Below are positions 26,068-34,189 of a stretch of DNA of 64,000 nucleotides, piece after piece; positions within the stretch are counted from its first letter, which is position 1; each line of letters opens with the position of its first letter. The notes under the pieces were generated by a model. That model ran no database searches. It had not been told where the DNA came from and saw only the letters and a program-made list of their open reading frames with translations. The translations under genes and the position numbers were made by a program. Origin of the DNA: Pelagihabitans pacificus (lineage in GTDB: Bacteria > Bacteroidota > Bacteroidia > Flavobacteriales > Flavobacteriaceae); assembly GCF_009371985.2 (NCBI RefSeq), contig NZ_VIKU02000005.1, positions 306,642 through 370,641 of the forward strand, written 5' to 3'.

Positions 26068-27591
26068 TCAAAATTTCCCGAGGAAATCCTCCCACTCGGC
26101 AAATTTATTCTCGCCCATTACGCGTTCCATTTTCACTTGTCCACCCTTTTTCTTATGCTCCGCACTCCATTCGTGAAATACCTCCGGATGTATGGTATGT
26201 ACCTTTACACCCTGTAGGGCTTTGCCACGCGCCACCTTATAATTTTTGTTCGCCTCCTTCAAAAAATCATCAAGGGAGGAGGAAAGTTTTTCTAGAGGAA
26301 CATCCGCTTCGGTTCCCAAATACCAGCTATGATAAAATCCGTCTTCATATTTTTTGGCACAAAGGGTATACTCCGGTATTTGAACATCGAATTTCTGTTC
26401 CAAATGGTGAACGGCGTTGTTCAACTTATTTACGGAGAGTTGTGATCCTACCGTATTCAAGAAGAATTTGGTTCGTCCCGTTATTCTAATTTCCGCCCTT
26501 TCGACATCTGTGAATTCGATGGTATCCCCTATCATGTATCGCCACGCGCCTGCTACGGTGCTCATGACCAACACGTAATCCCGGTCCTTTTTTACTTCTT
26601 CAAGAGAGAGTGCCGTCGCATTTTCCGAGAGCGAACCGTCCTCCTTTATCGCATCTTCGTCAAAAGGAACGAATTCAAAGTAAATGCCGTTATCGGTTAT
26701 CAATTGCATGGCATCGGTTTCGGGCCTGCTCTGAAAAGCGATGAAACCTTCGGAGGCCAAATAAGTGTCGATAATCGTAATCGGTTTCCCCATTAGCGCA
26801 TTAAAACTTTTCTCATACGGACCAAAAGCAACGCCTCCCGAAGTATACACTTGTAGATTTGGCCAGATTTCGTGAATATTTTCCAGGTTGTGCGCATCAA
26901 TAACTTCTTTGAGCATTAATTCCATCCAAGAAGGAATACCGCTGAGGGCACCGATATCCCAATTGGGGGCCTCTTTGACTATCTTAGCGACGCGCTCGTC
27001 CCAGTCATCGATTTGGGCAATCTGTTCCCCGGGTTTGTAGTACCCCCTAAACCAAGACGGAATATTACTTGCGCTGATTCCACTGATCTCTCCCTCCAAA
27101 TGATTTTTCTGTTCAACCAAATCGGTAGAGCTTCCTAACATCAAAATCCCTTTTTCGAAAAAATCCGGTGGAAGATCAAAATTTCTAAGGGCCAAAACCT
27201 GCTTAATACCCGCCTTTTGGATAGCCTTTATCATCGCATCGGTTACGGGAATTCGTTTACTGGTCTTTCCAGTGGTTCCGGAACTCAAGGCATAGTAGTT
27301 GGGATCACCCGGCCAAGTAACATCGGTAGCCGAGGTAGCATGCTGCCGATGCCACCATTCCTTATCGATTTTATGATAGTCGAAAAAAGGAACGGTGTTG
27401 ACAAAAGTCCGCTTGACATTGCCTGAATTCAGAATCTTGTCGAACTTATAACGCTTTCCGAATTCGGTAGCACGACCCTTCTCAAGCAGCTCTTTTAATA
27501 CTTGTTCCTGTTCGGCGATGGGATTCCTCTCCGGAAGTACCCAATCGGTGGCGTGTATGACCCCTTTTACCAGTTCTCCTAATAGTGGCAT
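26068..27591 (-). CDS. GH3-family adenylating enzyme
   Basis: 507 residues from MPLLGELVKGV. The ATP-binding segment YYALSSGTTGKTSKRIPV, then YTSGGVAFGPY, YLASEGFIAFQ and the C-terminal YHSWYLG match GH3 proteins, which adenylate carboxylic acids and in plants join them to amino acids. Bacterial substrates are unknown. A longer frame starting at 27696 would run through a terminator hairpin at 27621-27652, so the shorter start is preferred. Confidence 0.85.
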   Translation of the reverse strand: MPLLGELVKGVIHATDWVLPERNPIAEQEQVLKELLEKGRATEFGKRYKFDKILNSGNVKRTFVNTVPFFDYHKIDKEWWHRQHATSATDVTWPGDPNYYALSSGTTGKTSKRIPVTDAMIKAIQKAGIKQVLALRNFDLPPDFFEKGILMLGSSTDLVEQKNHLEGEISGISASNIPSWFRGYYKPGEQIAQIDDWDERVAKIVKEAPNWDIGALSGIPSWMELMLKEVIDAHNLENIHEIWPNLQVYTSGGVAFGPYEKSFNALMGKPITIIDTYLASEGFIAFQSRPETDAMQLITDNGIYFEFVPFDEDAIKEDGSLSENATALSLEEVKKDRDYVLVMSTVAGAWRYMIGDTIEFTDVERAEIRITGRTKFFLNTVGSQLSVNKLNNAVHHLEQKFDVQIPEYTLCAKKYEDGFYHSWYLGTEADVPLEKLSSSLDDFLKEANKNYKVARGKALQGVKVHTIHPEVFHEWSAEHKKKGGQVKMERVMGENKFAEWEDFLGKF

Positions 27592-27620
27592 CTCTTTGCT
27601 GTGCTTAAATGTTGACTTCA

Positions 27621-27652
27621 AATAAAAAGAGCGAATCGTACGTCCGCTCTTT
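27621..27652 (-). terminator. Terminator after the DJ-1/PfpI gene
   Basis: On the minus strand AAAGAGCG and CGCTCTTT form a perfect eight-base-pair stem with an 11-base loop, then TTATTT. It separates the DJ-1/PfpI gene from the GH3 gene. Confidence 0.8.
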
Positions 27653-27688
27653 CCGTTTATTTTCTTTTCATAGTAGGCATTGCCTTTT

Positions 27689-28252
27689 TTACGCATCGAC
27701 CACTTGGTCCTCGTGTTTTCCTTCTAGAATTTCCTCGATAACCTTATTGATAAAGGCAGGCAAATCTTTTGGATTTCTGCTAGTAACCAATCCTTGGTCG
27801 ACCACTACTTCTTCGTCGACCCAATGGGCCCCTGCATTCATCACATCATCTTTTATGCTATGGTAAGATGTTACCTTGCGATTTTCGATGACGTTCGCGC
27901 TAATCAACAACCAAGGTGCATGACAGATTGCCGCGACCGGTTTTCCACTTTTGAAGAAAGCCCGTATAAAATTCAAAGCGTCATCATGTGTTCGTAGCAA
28001 ATCCGGGTTTGCTACTCCTCCCGGCAAAACCAATCCATGGTATTCCGATGAATCGGCATCTGCCACTAATTTATCCACTTGGGTACTTTCCCCCCAATTA
28101 TCTCCATGCCAACTTTTAATGAATCCTTCTTTCACCGATAGTATATGTACGGTAGCACCCTCTTGTTTCAGGGCTTTTAGTGGTTCAAATAATTCCGATT
28201 TTTCAAAACCATCGGTAGCCATGATGGCGACTTTTTTATTTTTCAGTTTCAT
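27689..28252 (-). CDS. DJ-1/PfpI family type 1 glutamine amidotransferase-like protein
   Basis: 187 residues from MKLKNKKVAIMATDGFE. The nucleophile elbow AICHAP supplies the catalytic cysteine and HGLVLPGGVANPD the upstream loop. Members act as chaperones, deglycases or proteases that respond to stress. A 17-codon upstream extension lacks family features, so it is excluded. Confidence 0.9.
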   Translation of the reverse strand: MKLKNKKVAIMATDGFEKSELFEPLKALKQEGATVHILSVKEGFIKSWHGDNWGESTQVDKLVADADSSEYHGLVLPGGVANPDLLRTHDDALNFIRAFFKSGKPVAAICHAPWLLISANVIENRKVTSYHSIKDDVMNAGAHWVDEEVVVDQGLVTSRNPKDLPAFINKVIEEILEGKHEDQVVDA

Positions 28253-28491
28253 TGTGTATTTTCTTTTGGTGTTATAAATAAAATTTTTTTCCTCTGTTTC
28301 CAAAGATAGTTGATGGTGATTCTTTCGTTTAGCTGATATGCCCCTTATTTGAGCGCAATTGAATTAATAATGGGAGTCTTTTGTAGCCGAAATCAACCCA
28401 ATCTAGAATATGCAGGGCATTACCATCAAGACTTTTCGCGAATGCATCATTGAATTGCCTGCTGGCTTGTTATCTTTCGCGAAAAGCAAAA

Positions 28492-29088
28492 ATGAAACGA
28501 ATAAATGTATTATTGATACTTATTTTTCTTTTGGGCTGTGGCGAATCCCAACAGAAACAACGACCGGAAAGTATTTCCGACCAGACCCCCATTTTAAACG
28601 AAGAATTGGTCGATACGCCCCCCGATATGACCCTAAACGATATCCGTTCGGTCCTTGATATCATACGGGGTAATACAGAGTTCGATTCTTTCGATAAAGC
28701 GCTGGTATCTGCCGAAATGATTTCAATCATAGACAGTATTGACGATGTAACCATATTCGCACCTGTGAACGAGGCCTTCAATTTACTGTCGGACGACAAG
28801 CAGGCACAATTAAAATCTCCCGATGGAAACGAAAATATGACCCACATATTGAAGTACCATATGGTGGAGGACGAATATGATTTAGCCACTTTGCGTTCTA
28901 CCGTCGTCCTTAAGGAAGGGACTCTTCGTTTAAAAACTTTTAATGGAGGATACATCGCCTTACAGTTGAAAAACGATACACTGGTTATCACCGATGAGCT
29001 TAGTATGGAAACTAGAATTATACTGGGCGATCAGGAAGCCTCCAACGGCGTGGTACACGGTATAGAAAAAATTTTGCTCCCCCAATAG
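28492..29088 (+). CDS. Fasciclin-domain lipoprotein (copy 1)
   Basis: 198 residues. The signal ends in LIFLLGC, so it is a lipoprotein. The FAS1 signature is present: VTIFAPVNEAF in the first half and NGVVHGIEKILLP at the end. Fasciclin domains mediate adhesion at cell surfaces. It is followed after seven bases by a second, related gene. Confidence 0.88.
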   Translation: MKRINVLLILIFLLGCGESQQKQRPESISDQTPILNEELVDTPPDMTLNDIRSVLDIIRGNTEFDSFDKALVSAEMISIIDSIDDVTIFAPVNEAFNLLSDDKQAQLKSPDGNENMTHILKYHMVEDEYDLATLRSTVVLKEGTLRLKTFNGGYIALQLKNDTLVITDELSMETRIILGDQEASNGVVHGIEKILLPQ

Positions 29089-29095
29089 AAACTCA

Positions 29096-29725
29096 ATGAG
29101 CATATCACTACCAATAAACTCTCTTAAACGCTTTGTAGCCTACGTATGGATATTTACGTCAATACTATTTGCAAGTTGTTATGAGACGGGAAAAAAAGAG
29201 TACAAATCGGCATTCGAAAAGGAAGTCAATAATGAGGCAGATAACAAAACCAGCATACCGGTGAATATGGCTTTGGGTAATTTACATACCATCACTGATA
29301 TCGTTGAAAGGAATCCTGAATTTCATTCTTTCAAGAAAGCGCTGGGAAGTACTGCTATGCTGGACAGTATCACTGCACAGAAGAAAGTGACCTTATTTGC
29401 TCCGATCGATGGTCCGCTAATTTACAATGACTCGGTCAGTATTTCCCAACGCGACATGGAAACTACCAACTTCTTACGGAAGAAATGGGTGTTGAATTAT
29501 ATCGTAAACGGCCAGCTTGACATAGCGGATATAAAGAGTCTCCTGGCCAAAGAGAATGAATTAATACAGCTGCCTACTGTTGGAAAAAGTATACTTACCC
29601 TTGTTCAGGAAAATGGGATTATACATGTGAAGGACGGACTTAACTTGGAATATGACTTGGTCATTGCCAATCAAAGTGCAAAAAACGGAATAGTACACGG
29701 ATTACAGTACCGAGGAACAAAATAA
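29096..29725 (+). CDS. Fasciclin-domain lipoprotein (copy 2)
   Basis: 209 residues with a hydrophobic N-terminus ending in LFASC. The FAS1 signature is weaker than in copy 1: VTLFAPIDGPL and NGIVHGLQYRG. The two genes are probably a duplication, since DIVERNPEFHSFKKAL in this one aligns with DIIRGNTEFDSFDKAL in copy 1. Cotranscribed with the first gene. Confidence 0.82.
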   Translation: MSISLPINSLKRFVAYVWIFTSILFASCYETGKKEYKSAFEKEVNNEADNKTSIPVNMALGNLHTITDIVERNPEFHSFKKALGSTAMLDSITAQKKVTLFAPIDGPLIYNDSVSISQRDMETTNFLRKKWVLNYIVNGQLDIADIKSLLAKENELIQLPTVGKSILTLVQENGIIHVKDGLNLEYDLVIANQSAKNGIVHGLQYRGTK

Positions 29726-29760
29726 AAAGTAAATCTGATTATTAATTAAAATTGAAAACT

Positions 29761-29904
29761 ATGGGAATTTTTGAAGACAACAAGAAATTTAAAAGAAAAG
29801 TAGAACAGACCAATCCGACCAATCCTACGGGAAAAACGGATTTGGATACCAATGATTTCGATATCGATGAGAGAACCATTAAAGAACAGCAGAACAAGAA
29901 ATAG
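29761..29904 (+). CDS. Small hydrophilic protein (47 aa)
   Basis: 47 residues, charged throughout, with a TNPTNPTGKTDLD segment and no membrane helix. Begins 36 bases after the second fasciclin gene and ends 31 bases before a perfect palindromic terminator, which supports it as an expressed small gene. No family recognised. Confidence 0.5.
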   Translation: MGIFEDNKKFKRKVEQTNPTNPTGKTDLDTNDFDIDERTIKEQQNKK

Positions 29905-29934
29905 ACGGTTCCAGTTGGTAACGTATGACAATAT

Positions 29935-29960
29935 AAAACCCTTGAAATTTCAAGGGTTTT
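29935..29960. terminator. Perfect palindromic terminator
   Basis: AAAACCCTTGAAA directly meets its reverse complement TTTCAAGGGTTTT, a 26-base perfect palindrome with A and T tracts at its ends. It can work in both directions, between the small plus-strand gene and a possible small minus-strand gene. Confidence 0.8.
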
Positions 29961-30010
29961 GTTAGTTGTACAAAATGGGAATTTCCCACCTTCGGAAAAA
30001 AACCGAATAG

Positions 30011-30157
30011 CTATGACTCGGAAGTTACAGAAGTTTCTTGAGCGGAAACCTTTATGATATTTCGTATCCTTCTCCACAAAATATCGGAAGCGATCGAAGG
30101 TTCCTTAAGTTCCCCCATCAGATGTTCCAAAGCCGAAGATTCATTGATACTTAGCAT
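30011..30157 (-). CDS. Possible small protein (48 aa)
   Basis: 48 residues beginning MLSINESSALEHLMGELKEP and rich in helix-forming residues. It has its own ATG and stop, and a palindromic terminator lies 51 bases beyond the stop. No family recognised; low certainty. Confidence 0.35.
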   Translation of the reverse strand: MLSINESSALEHLMGELKEPSIASDILWRRIRNIIKVSAQETSVTSES

Positions 30158-30307
30158 TCTTAAAATTTGTGCAATTTATATTAAAAAAAGCTAGACAAAT
30201 GACATTCTTGAAAGGGAAGTTAGCAATATTGACCGTGTTTCACAACTTATGCCATTTTACAAGGATTCTTAATACCTTCCTTGGGTCGCGCAAAATGCCG
30301 ATAATAA

Positions 30308-30339
30308 AAAAGGTCTTCGAAACAAATCGAAGACCTTTT
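30308..30339 (-). terminator. Terminator after the lipoprotein at 30380
   Basis: A 13-base-pair perfect stem (AAAAGGTCTTCGA with its complement) and a six-base loop, followed on the minus strand by a T run. It ends the lipoprotein gene. Confidence 0.85.
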
Positions 30340-30379
30340 ATTTAAGGCAAGTAGTACCGAATTCTAATTCAGAGGTACA

Positions 30380-30910
30380 TTAGATACCCAAGATTTTAGC
30401 ATCCACAAAAAACACTGACTTTACATCGATATAACAGTCCGATGTAAGTACCTCATCGGTGACCGTATTCAAACGTAAATTGAATTTATCCTTTTTAATA
30501 TATTCCTTTATGTCCCTATCCGACGTATCCAACTCCAATAGGGAACCGATATCTTCGGGTACCTCGGTGATAGCGGCGATTGGGACTTCCTCCAACCCTT
30601 CTGCGGAAATAAATATCTCTACCGATTTCAGGAAGCTAAAATCCTGATTATCGGGGGATGTGATATTGAGTCTTAAACTCTTCAGTTTTATCTCTTCTAT
30701 TAAATCTTTGCGGGTATCATTAACGGCAAATTCAGATTCGGAGTTCGTTTCAACATCCGGGGTAACAACATCGAAAGGCAGGTTGATGTTTGCAGCCGAC
30801 TCAATGACCACGCTACTATCATAGTCCATATCGAACTTGGTAAGATCATCTATCTTGTCACAAGCGAACAGCAAAAAGACACACAGAATTATTGGTAGGA
30901 TTTTTTTCAT
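30380..30910 (-). CDS. Lipoprotein of unknown function
   Basis: 176 residues. The signal MKKILPIILCVFLLFAC ends in a lipobox, so it is a lipoprotein. The mature part is beta-rich and acidic, with no motif I recognise. Bracketed by its own terminator, it stands alone between the fasciclin unit and the rhodopsin gene. Confidence 0.75.
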   Translation of the reverse strand: MKKILPIILCVFLLFACDKIDDLTKFDMDYDSSVVIESAANINLPFDVVTPDVETNSESEFAVNDTRKDLIEEIKLKSLRLNITSPDNQDFSFLKSVEIFISAEGLEEVPIAAITEVPEDIGSLLELDTSDRDIKEYIKKDKFNLRLNTVTDEVLTSDCYIDVKSVFFVDAKILGI

Positions 30911-31175
30911 GTTTTTGATTTGGGATTGGGTATTTATAACGTTCGAAACCGCGAAATAGTATGCGTGGAATATGACGCACCCTACCTCTTCCTTACCACC
31001 AAGGTATTGAATGACCGCTGACCGAATTTGCGAATAGCCTAGGCCGCAAACCTAACCCCCAGCCGTTAGCGTGTCCGACACCCCGAAACAGTCGAGGACA
31101 AACTTGTACCAACAAAAAAGGCACCCTTTAAGATGATGGTATCAGGGCTTTCGATAGCCTGCCGATATCGCTTGA

Positions 31176-32018
31176 TTATCCCAACTGCTTGTAGTCATAT
31201 CCCTCCTCTTTGCTCATGATCATAGCGACGTTGCCCAACAGCACGCCGTAAATGACCTTCGAGGCGATATCGGCAATGGTATAGGTGATTTGTCTTCCTA
31301 CTACCCCCGACTCGTTGAATAGGGCTCCCTCGATTCCAAATAGATGCGGCATCAGATACGCTCCGGGATATAAAAACCAGGAGATCAAAAACAATACCCA
31401 AATCGATCCCAACACTTTCTGGGCTTTAGGTGGTATGCCTTCTTTACCTTCTTTGATTACCTTGTTCATCAACCATAGGATATGGAAGAAGAAAACTGTT
31501 GATATCGCACCCCAGACGAAAAATTGGGTAAGATCGGAAACCTCGTAAAATTGTCCGATATACCCGGTGATGATCATCATAGCGCCAGAAAACCAAAATT
31601 GATTTCTGACAGATGTGAAGTTCGATTTGGTAAGCGATACGACGAACAGAATCTGAAATAACAACATAGGCACATCGATAAGCCAATTTAGATAACGATA
31701 TCCATTGTTGAACAAATCCCCTCGTGTGTCCAAAAAATAACGTCCGGCCTCTTGATTAAAAGTAAAAGACGTAGTCCAATTACCCGCTTGGGCGAACAGC
31801 AGTAGGAACGCCGATACCATGACTACCCCGGAAAGAATATTCGACATACGATATTTGGGAGATACTGTTTTCAAGGTAAGTACAAAGTACAACAAGCCCG
31901 CGAGCATCACGGCATAACCCAACGTAAGGGTGTGGGATACCATCTGGTATGCCATCTCGGAATAACCGTCGGTCATACCGATATAATTTTCAAAATTTGC
32001 ATCAATGAATTTGTCCAT
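31176..32018 (-). CDS. Light-driven sodium-pumping rhodopsin (NQ/KR2 type)
   Basis: 280 residues, the same length as Krokinobacter KR2, with seven membrane helices. The NDQ triad is intact: Asn111, Asp115 and Gln122 in RYLNWLIDVPMLLFQ. The retinal Lys254 and counter-ion partner Asp250 (ADIASK), Arg108, His29 and the cytosolic-gate residues Asn60 and Gly262 also match, each one position lower than in KR2. It exports Na+ in light, using retinal. No carotenoid cleavage gene is in the window. A TAAATTTG -7 element lies 14 bases upstream of the start, and the gene diverges from a type II NADH dehydrogenase. Confidence 0.96.
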   Translation of the reverse strand: MDKFIDANFENYIGMTDGYSEMAYQMVSHTLTLGYAVMLAGLLYFVLTLKTVSPKYRMSNILSGVVMVSAFLLLFAQAGNWTTSFTFNQEAGRYFLDTRGDLFNNGYRYLNWLIDVPMLLFQILFVVSLTKSNFTSVRNQFWFSGAMMIITGYIGQFYEVSDLTQFFVWGAISTVFFFHILWLMNKVIKEGKEGIPPKAQKVLGSIWVLFLISWFLYPGAYLMPHLFGIEGALFNESGVVGRQITYTIADIASKVIYGVLLGNVAMIMSKEEGYDYKQLG

Positions 32019-32032
32019 AGTCTTTTTTTTTA

Positions 32033-32040
32033 CAAATTTA
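32033..32040 (-). promoter_or_regulatory. -7 promoter element (TAAATTTG) of the rhodopsin gene
   Basis: Minus-strand TAAATTTG is a perfect TAnnTTTG match only 14 bases before the rhodopsin start, so the transcript leader would be very short. No clear TTG at the usual -33 distance. Confidence 0.45.
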
Positions 32041-32292
32041 TCCTTATGAAACCCATTTACCGTGCTTTTTCGATTTAAATAGTGATGGTTTTGATTAGGG
32101 CTTCGACCATTTTTTGCGAAGAGACCCTTGCAATTGATCGAATCGATCTATATCGATATCCAAAACCCGGAGATGCTATCAATAATTCCACTTACATGGC
32201 CCATTTCCTACAAATGCACTAAAATGCATCGGAATAACATCCGTGGGAACCCCATCGGTAGACTATCTTTACAGCCATAAAACCAATTCAAT

Positions 32293-33678
32293 ATGACTCC
32301 CTCCAAGGATTACCCGGAATACGGACTGCAAATCCCAAAAAGTGAAAAAGCCAGAATCATAGTGGTGGGTGGTGGTTTTGGGGGGTTGAACTTCTTGAAA
32401 ACAATACCCAAAAATCAGTTTCAGATAGTTCTTTTCGACAAACATAATTATCATACTTTTATACCGCTGCTCTACCAGGTCGCCACTAGTGCGTTGGAAG
32501 CTCCTTCCATTGCTGACCCGCATAGACGCATCTATGGAAAACGGAATGATGTTTTCTTTCGTTCCGTTAAGGTAATCGGAATACAGCCGGAAGAGAAAAT
32601 TGTCGAGACCTTCATAGGTACGCTCGAGTATGACTTTCTGGTGCTGGCCTCAGGCTCTGTTCCCAATTACTTTGGAAACAAAAGCCTAATGAAAAATGCA
32701 TACCCCCTGAAAAGCTTGCCCGACGCAACGGCACTTCGAAGCAAAATTTATCAGAATTTGGAAGAAGCGACCTTGACCAAGTCCGAAGAAGAACGCAAGC
32801 GCCTAATGAACTTTGTAATCGTAGGCGGCGGGCCCACTGGGGTGGAAGTCGCCGGTGCACTTTCGGAATTGCGTAAATACGTGCTTCCTCTCGACTACAA
32901 GGATCTTGATTTAGGCCAGATGCAAATCAAAATTGTGGAAGGAGCCGACAAGGTTCTCGGTGCATTTTCATCCAAGTCAAGTAAAAAAGCATTAGGGACC
33001 TTGAAAAAAATGGGTGTACGAATAATTTTTGACAGACTGGTTTCCGATTTTGATGGTACAACGATCACCTATGAAAATGGCGAAAAGGAAAAGTGCGGAA
33101 TGCTAATTTGGGGAGCGGGCGTTTCGGGAGCCATCATCAACGGACTGAAAGACGAAACTGTAAAACAAGGTCGGTACATAACAGACCCCTACTGCAGAAT
33201 CAAGGGCTACAATACTATCTTCGCCATTGGGGACGTCGCCTTTTTTGAAGACGAGCGCTATGAAGACGGCCTCCCGGGTGTTGCACAGACCGCGATACAA
33301 CAAGGTAAGTATACCGCCAAACTACTATCCCGAATCACCAAAAAAAACAATGCCAAAGGGCATACTTATTCATTGGAAGATGAGTCGCCCTTTCGTTATT
33401 TCGATAAAGGGAGTTTGGCGACCATTGGTCGTAACAAAGCGGTGGCAGACCTGCCCATGAAGCTTAAATTCTCAGGTTTTATTGCCTGGTTACTCTGGGC
33501 GGTAGTTCATTTGTTCTACCTCAACGGTCTGCGCAATCGTTTACTTACCTTCCTTAACTGGGTAATGAACTATTTTAATTACGAAAACAAGGTACGGCTC
33601 ATCATACATCCTACCTTCAAGACCGAAAACGTACATTCCAATAATCTGGCGGAAGAAACGAATAAATCAGAGGGCTAA
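32293..33678 (+). CDS. Type II NADH:quinone oxidoreductase (NDH-2-like)
   Basis: 461 residues. Two dinucleotide-binding motifs are seen: IIVVGGGFGGLNF near residue 22 (FAD) and VIVGGGPTGVEVAG in the middle (NADH). FAIGDVAFFEDE binds FAD near the end and the C-terminal hydrophobic stretch anchors it to the membrane. It passes electrons from NADH to quinone without pumping ions. It diverges from the sodium-pump rhodopsin, 274 bases apart. Confidence 0.9.
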   Translation: MTPSKDYPEYGLQIPKSEKARIIVVGGGFGGLNFLKTIPKNQFQIVLFDKHNYHTFIPLLYQVATSALEAPSIADPHRRIYGKRNDVFFRSVKVIGIQPEEKIVETFIGTLEYDFLVLASGSVPNYFGNKSLMKNAYPLKSLPDATALRSKIYQNLEEATLTKSEEERKRLMNFVIVGGGPTGVEVAGALSELRKYVLPLDYKDLDLGQMQIKIVEGADKVLGAFSSKSSKKALGTLKKMGVRIIFDRLVSDFDGTTITYENGEKEKCGMLIWGAGVSGAIINGLKDETVKQGRYITDPYCRIKGYNTIFAIGDVAFFEDERYEDGLPGVAQTAIQQGKYTAKLLSRITKKNNAKGHTYSLEDESPFRYFDKGSLATIGRNKAVADLPMKLKFSGFIAWLLWAVVHLFYLNGLRNRLLTFLNWVMNYFNYENKVRLIIHPTFKTENVHSNNLAEETNKSEG

Positions 33679-33752
33679 CGGTATCGAAAGACTTTTTGGC
33701 GCATTGCCGATACGGTGCTTCCCCTAAACAGGATTTGAATAAATCCCGGCAT

Positions 33753-34175
33753 TTATTCCTGAAGAAGGTCAAACGCCGTATCCTTGAAAACCCGAAACAC
33801 TTCGTTTGAACCTTTGTCGGTATTCGCCGAATTGAAGTAGATTTCAAGCAACTGTCTTTTTTGGGTAATATCCTTATCGCTTCCTGAAAGGTCGTAAAAG
33901 GCCATCGACCAATCTTCCCATAATCGTCCATTACCGTCGTTTTCGAGGATGACTTTTACATCATGATGTCGATTATCCTCTTTGATCCGCCCGAATAGTT
34001 TTTCCACCTCTTCTTCGGCTCCTTCCAGTAATTGTAAAAAGACACCTTTGTAAAAAATGATACAACCGGTTATCCCGTGTTCCCTGTTGTAATTTTTCGC
34101 GCCCAATAGCATTTTGAAGATGGCTGTTGGACTAAAATCGGCGTGTGCCTCGGACTCGTAGATGATGGAATACAT
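33753..34175 (-). CDS. BLUF-domain blue-light sensor (copy 2)
   Basis: 140 residues. Tyr6, Asn30 and Gln48 of the flavin pocket are in the canonical spacing, and WSMAFYDL provides the Trp/Met strand. It is a single-domain FAD photosensor, about as long as copy 1 and closely similar. It starts 14 bases after the stop of the adjacent AraC regulator, so it is very likely cotranscribed with it. Confidence 0.9.
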   Translation of the reverse strand: MYSIIYESEAHADFSPTAIFKMLLGAKNYNREHGITGCIIFYKGVFLQLLEGAEEEVEKLFGRIKEDNRHHDVKVILENDGNGRLWEDWSMAFYDLSGSDKDITQKRQLLEIYFNSANTDKGSNEVFRVFKDTAFDLLQE

Positions 34176-34189
34176 TACAATCGATTGGA

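Noticed and set aside
26068..27696. Longer GH3 start at 27696
   Set aside because: It would read through a perfect terminator hairpin (27626-27652), overlap the previous gene and add 35 residues without family features.
31176..32018. Proteorhodopsin (proton pump) or chloride pump
   Set aside because: The DTE/DTD or NTQ triads of those pumps are absent; Asn-Asp-Gln and all main KR2 residues are present.
32293..33678. A subunit of the Na+-translocating NQR complex
   Set aside because: The protein has two Rossmann dinucleotide motifs and an FAD GD motif typical of NDH-2, with no other Nqr gene around.
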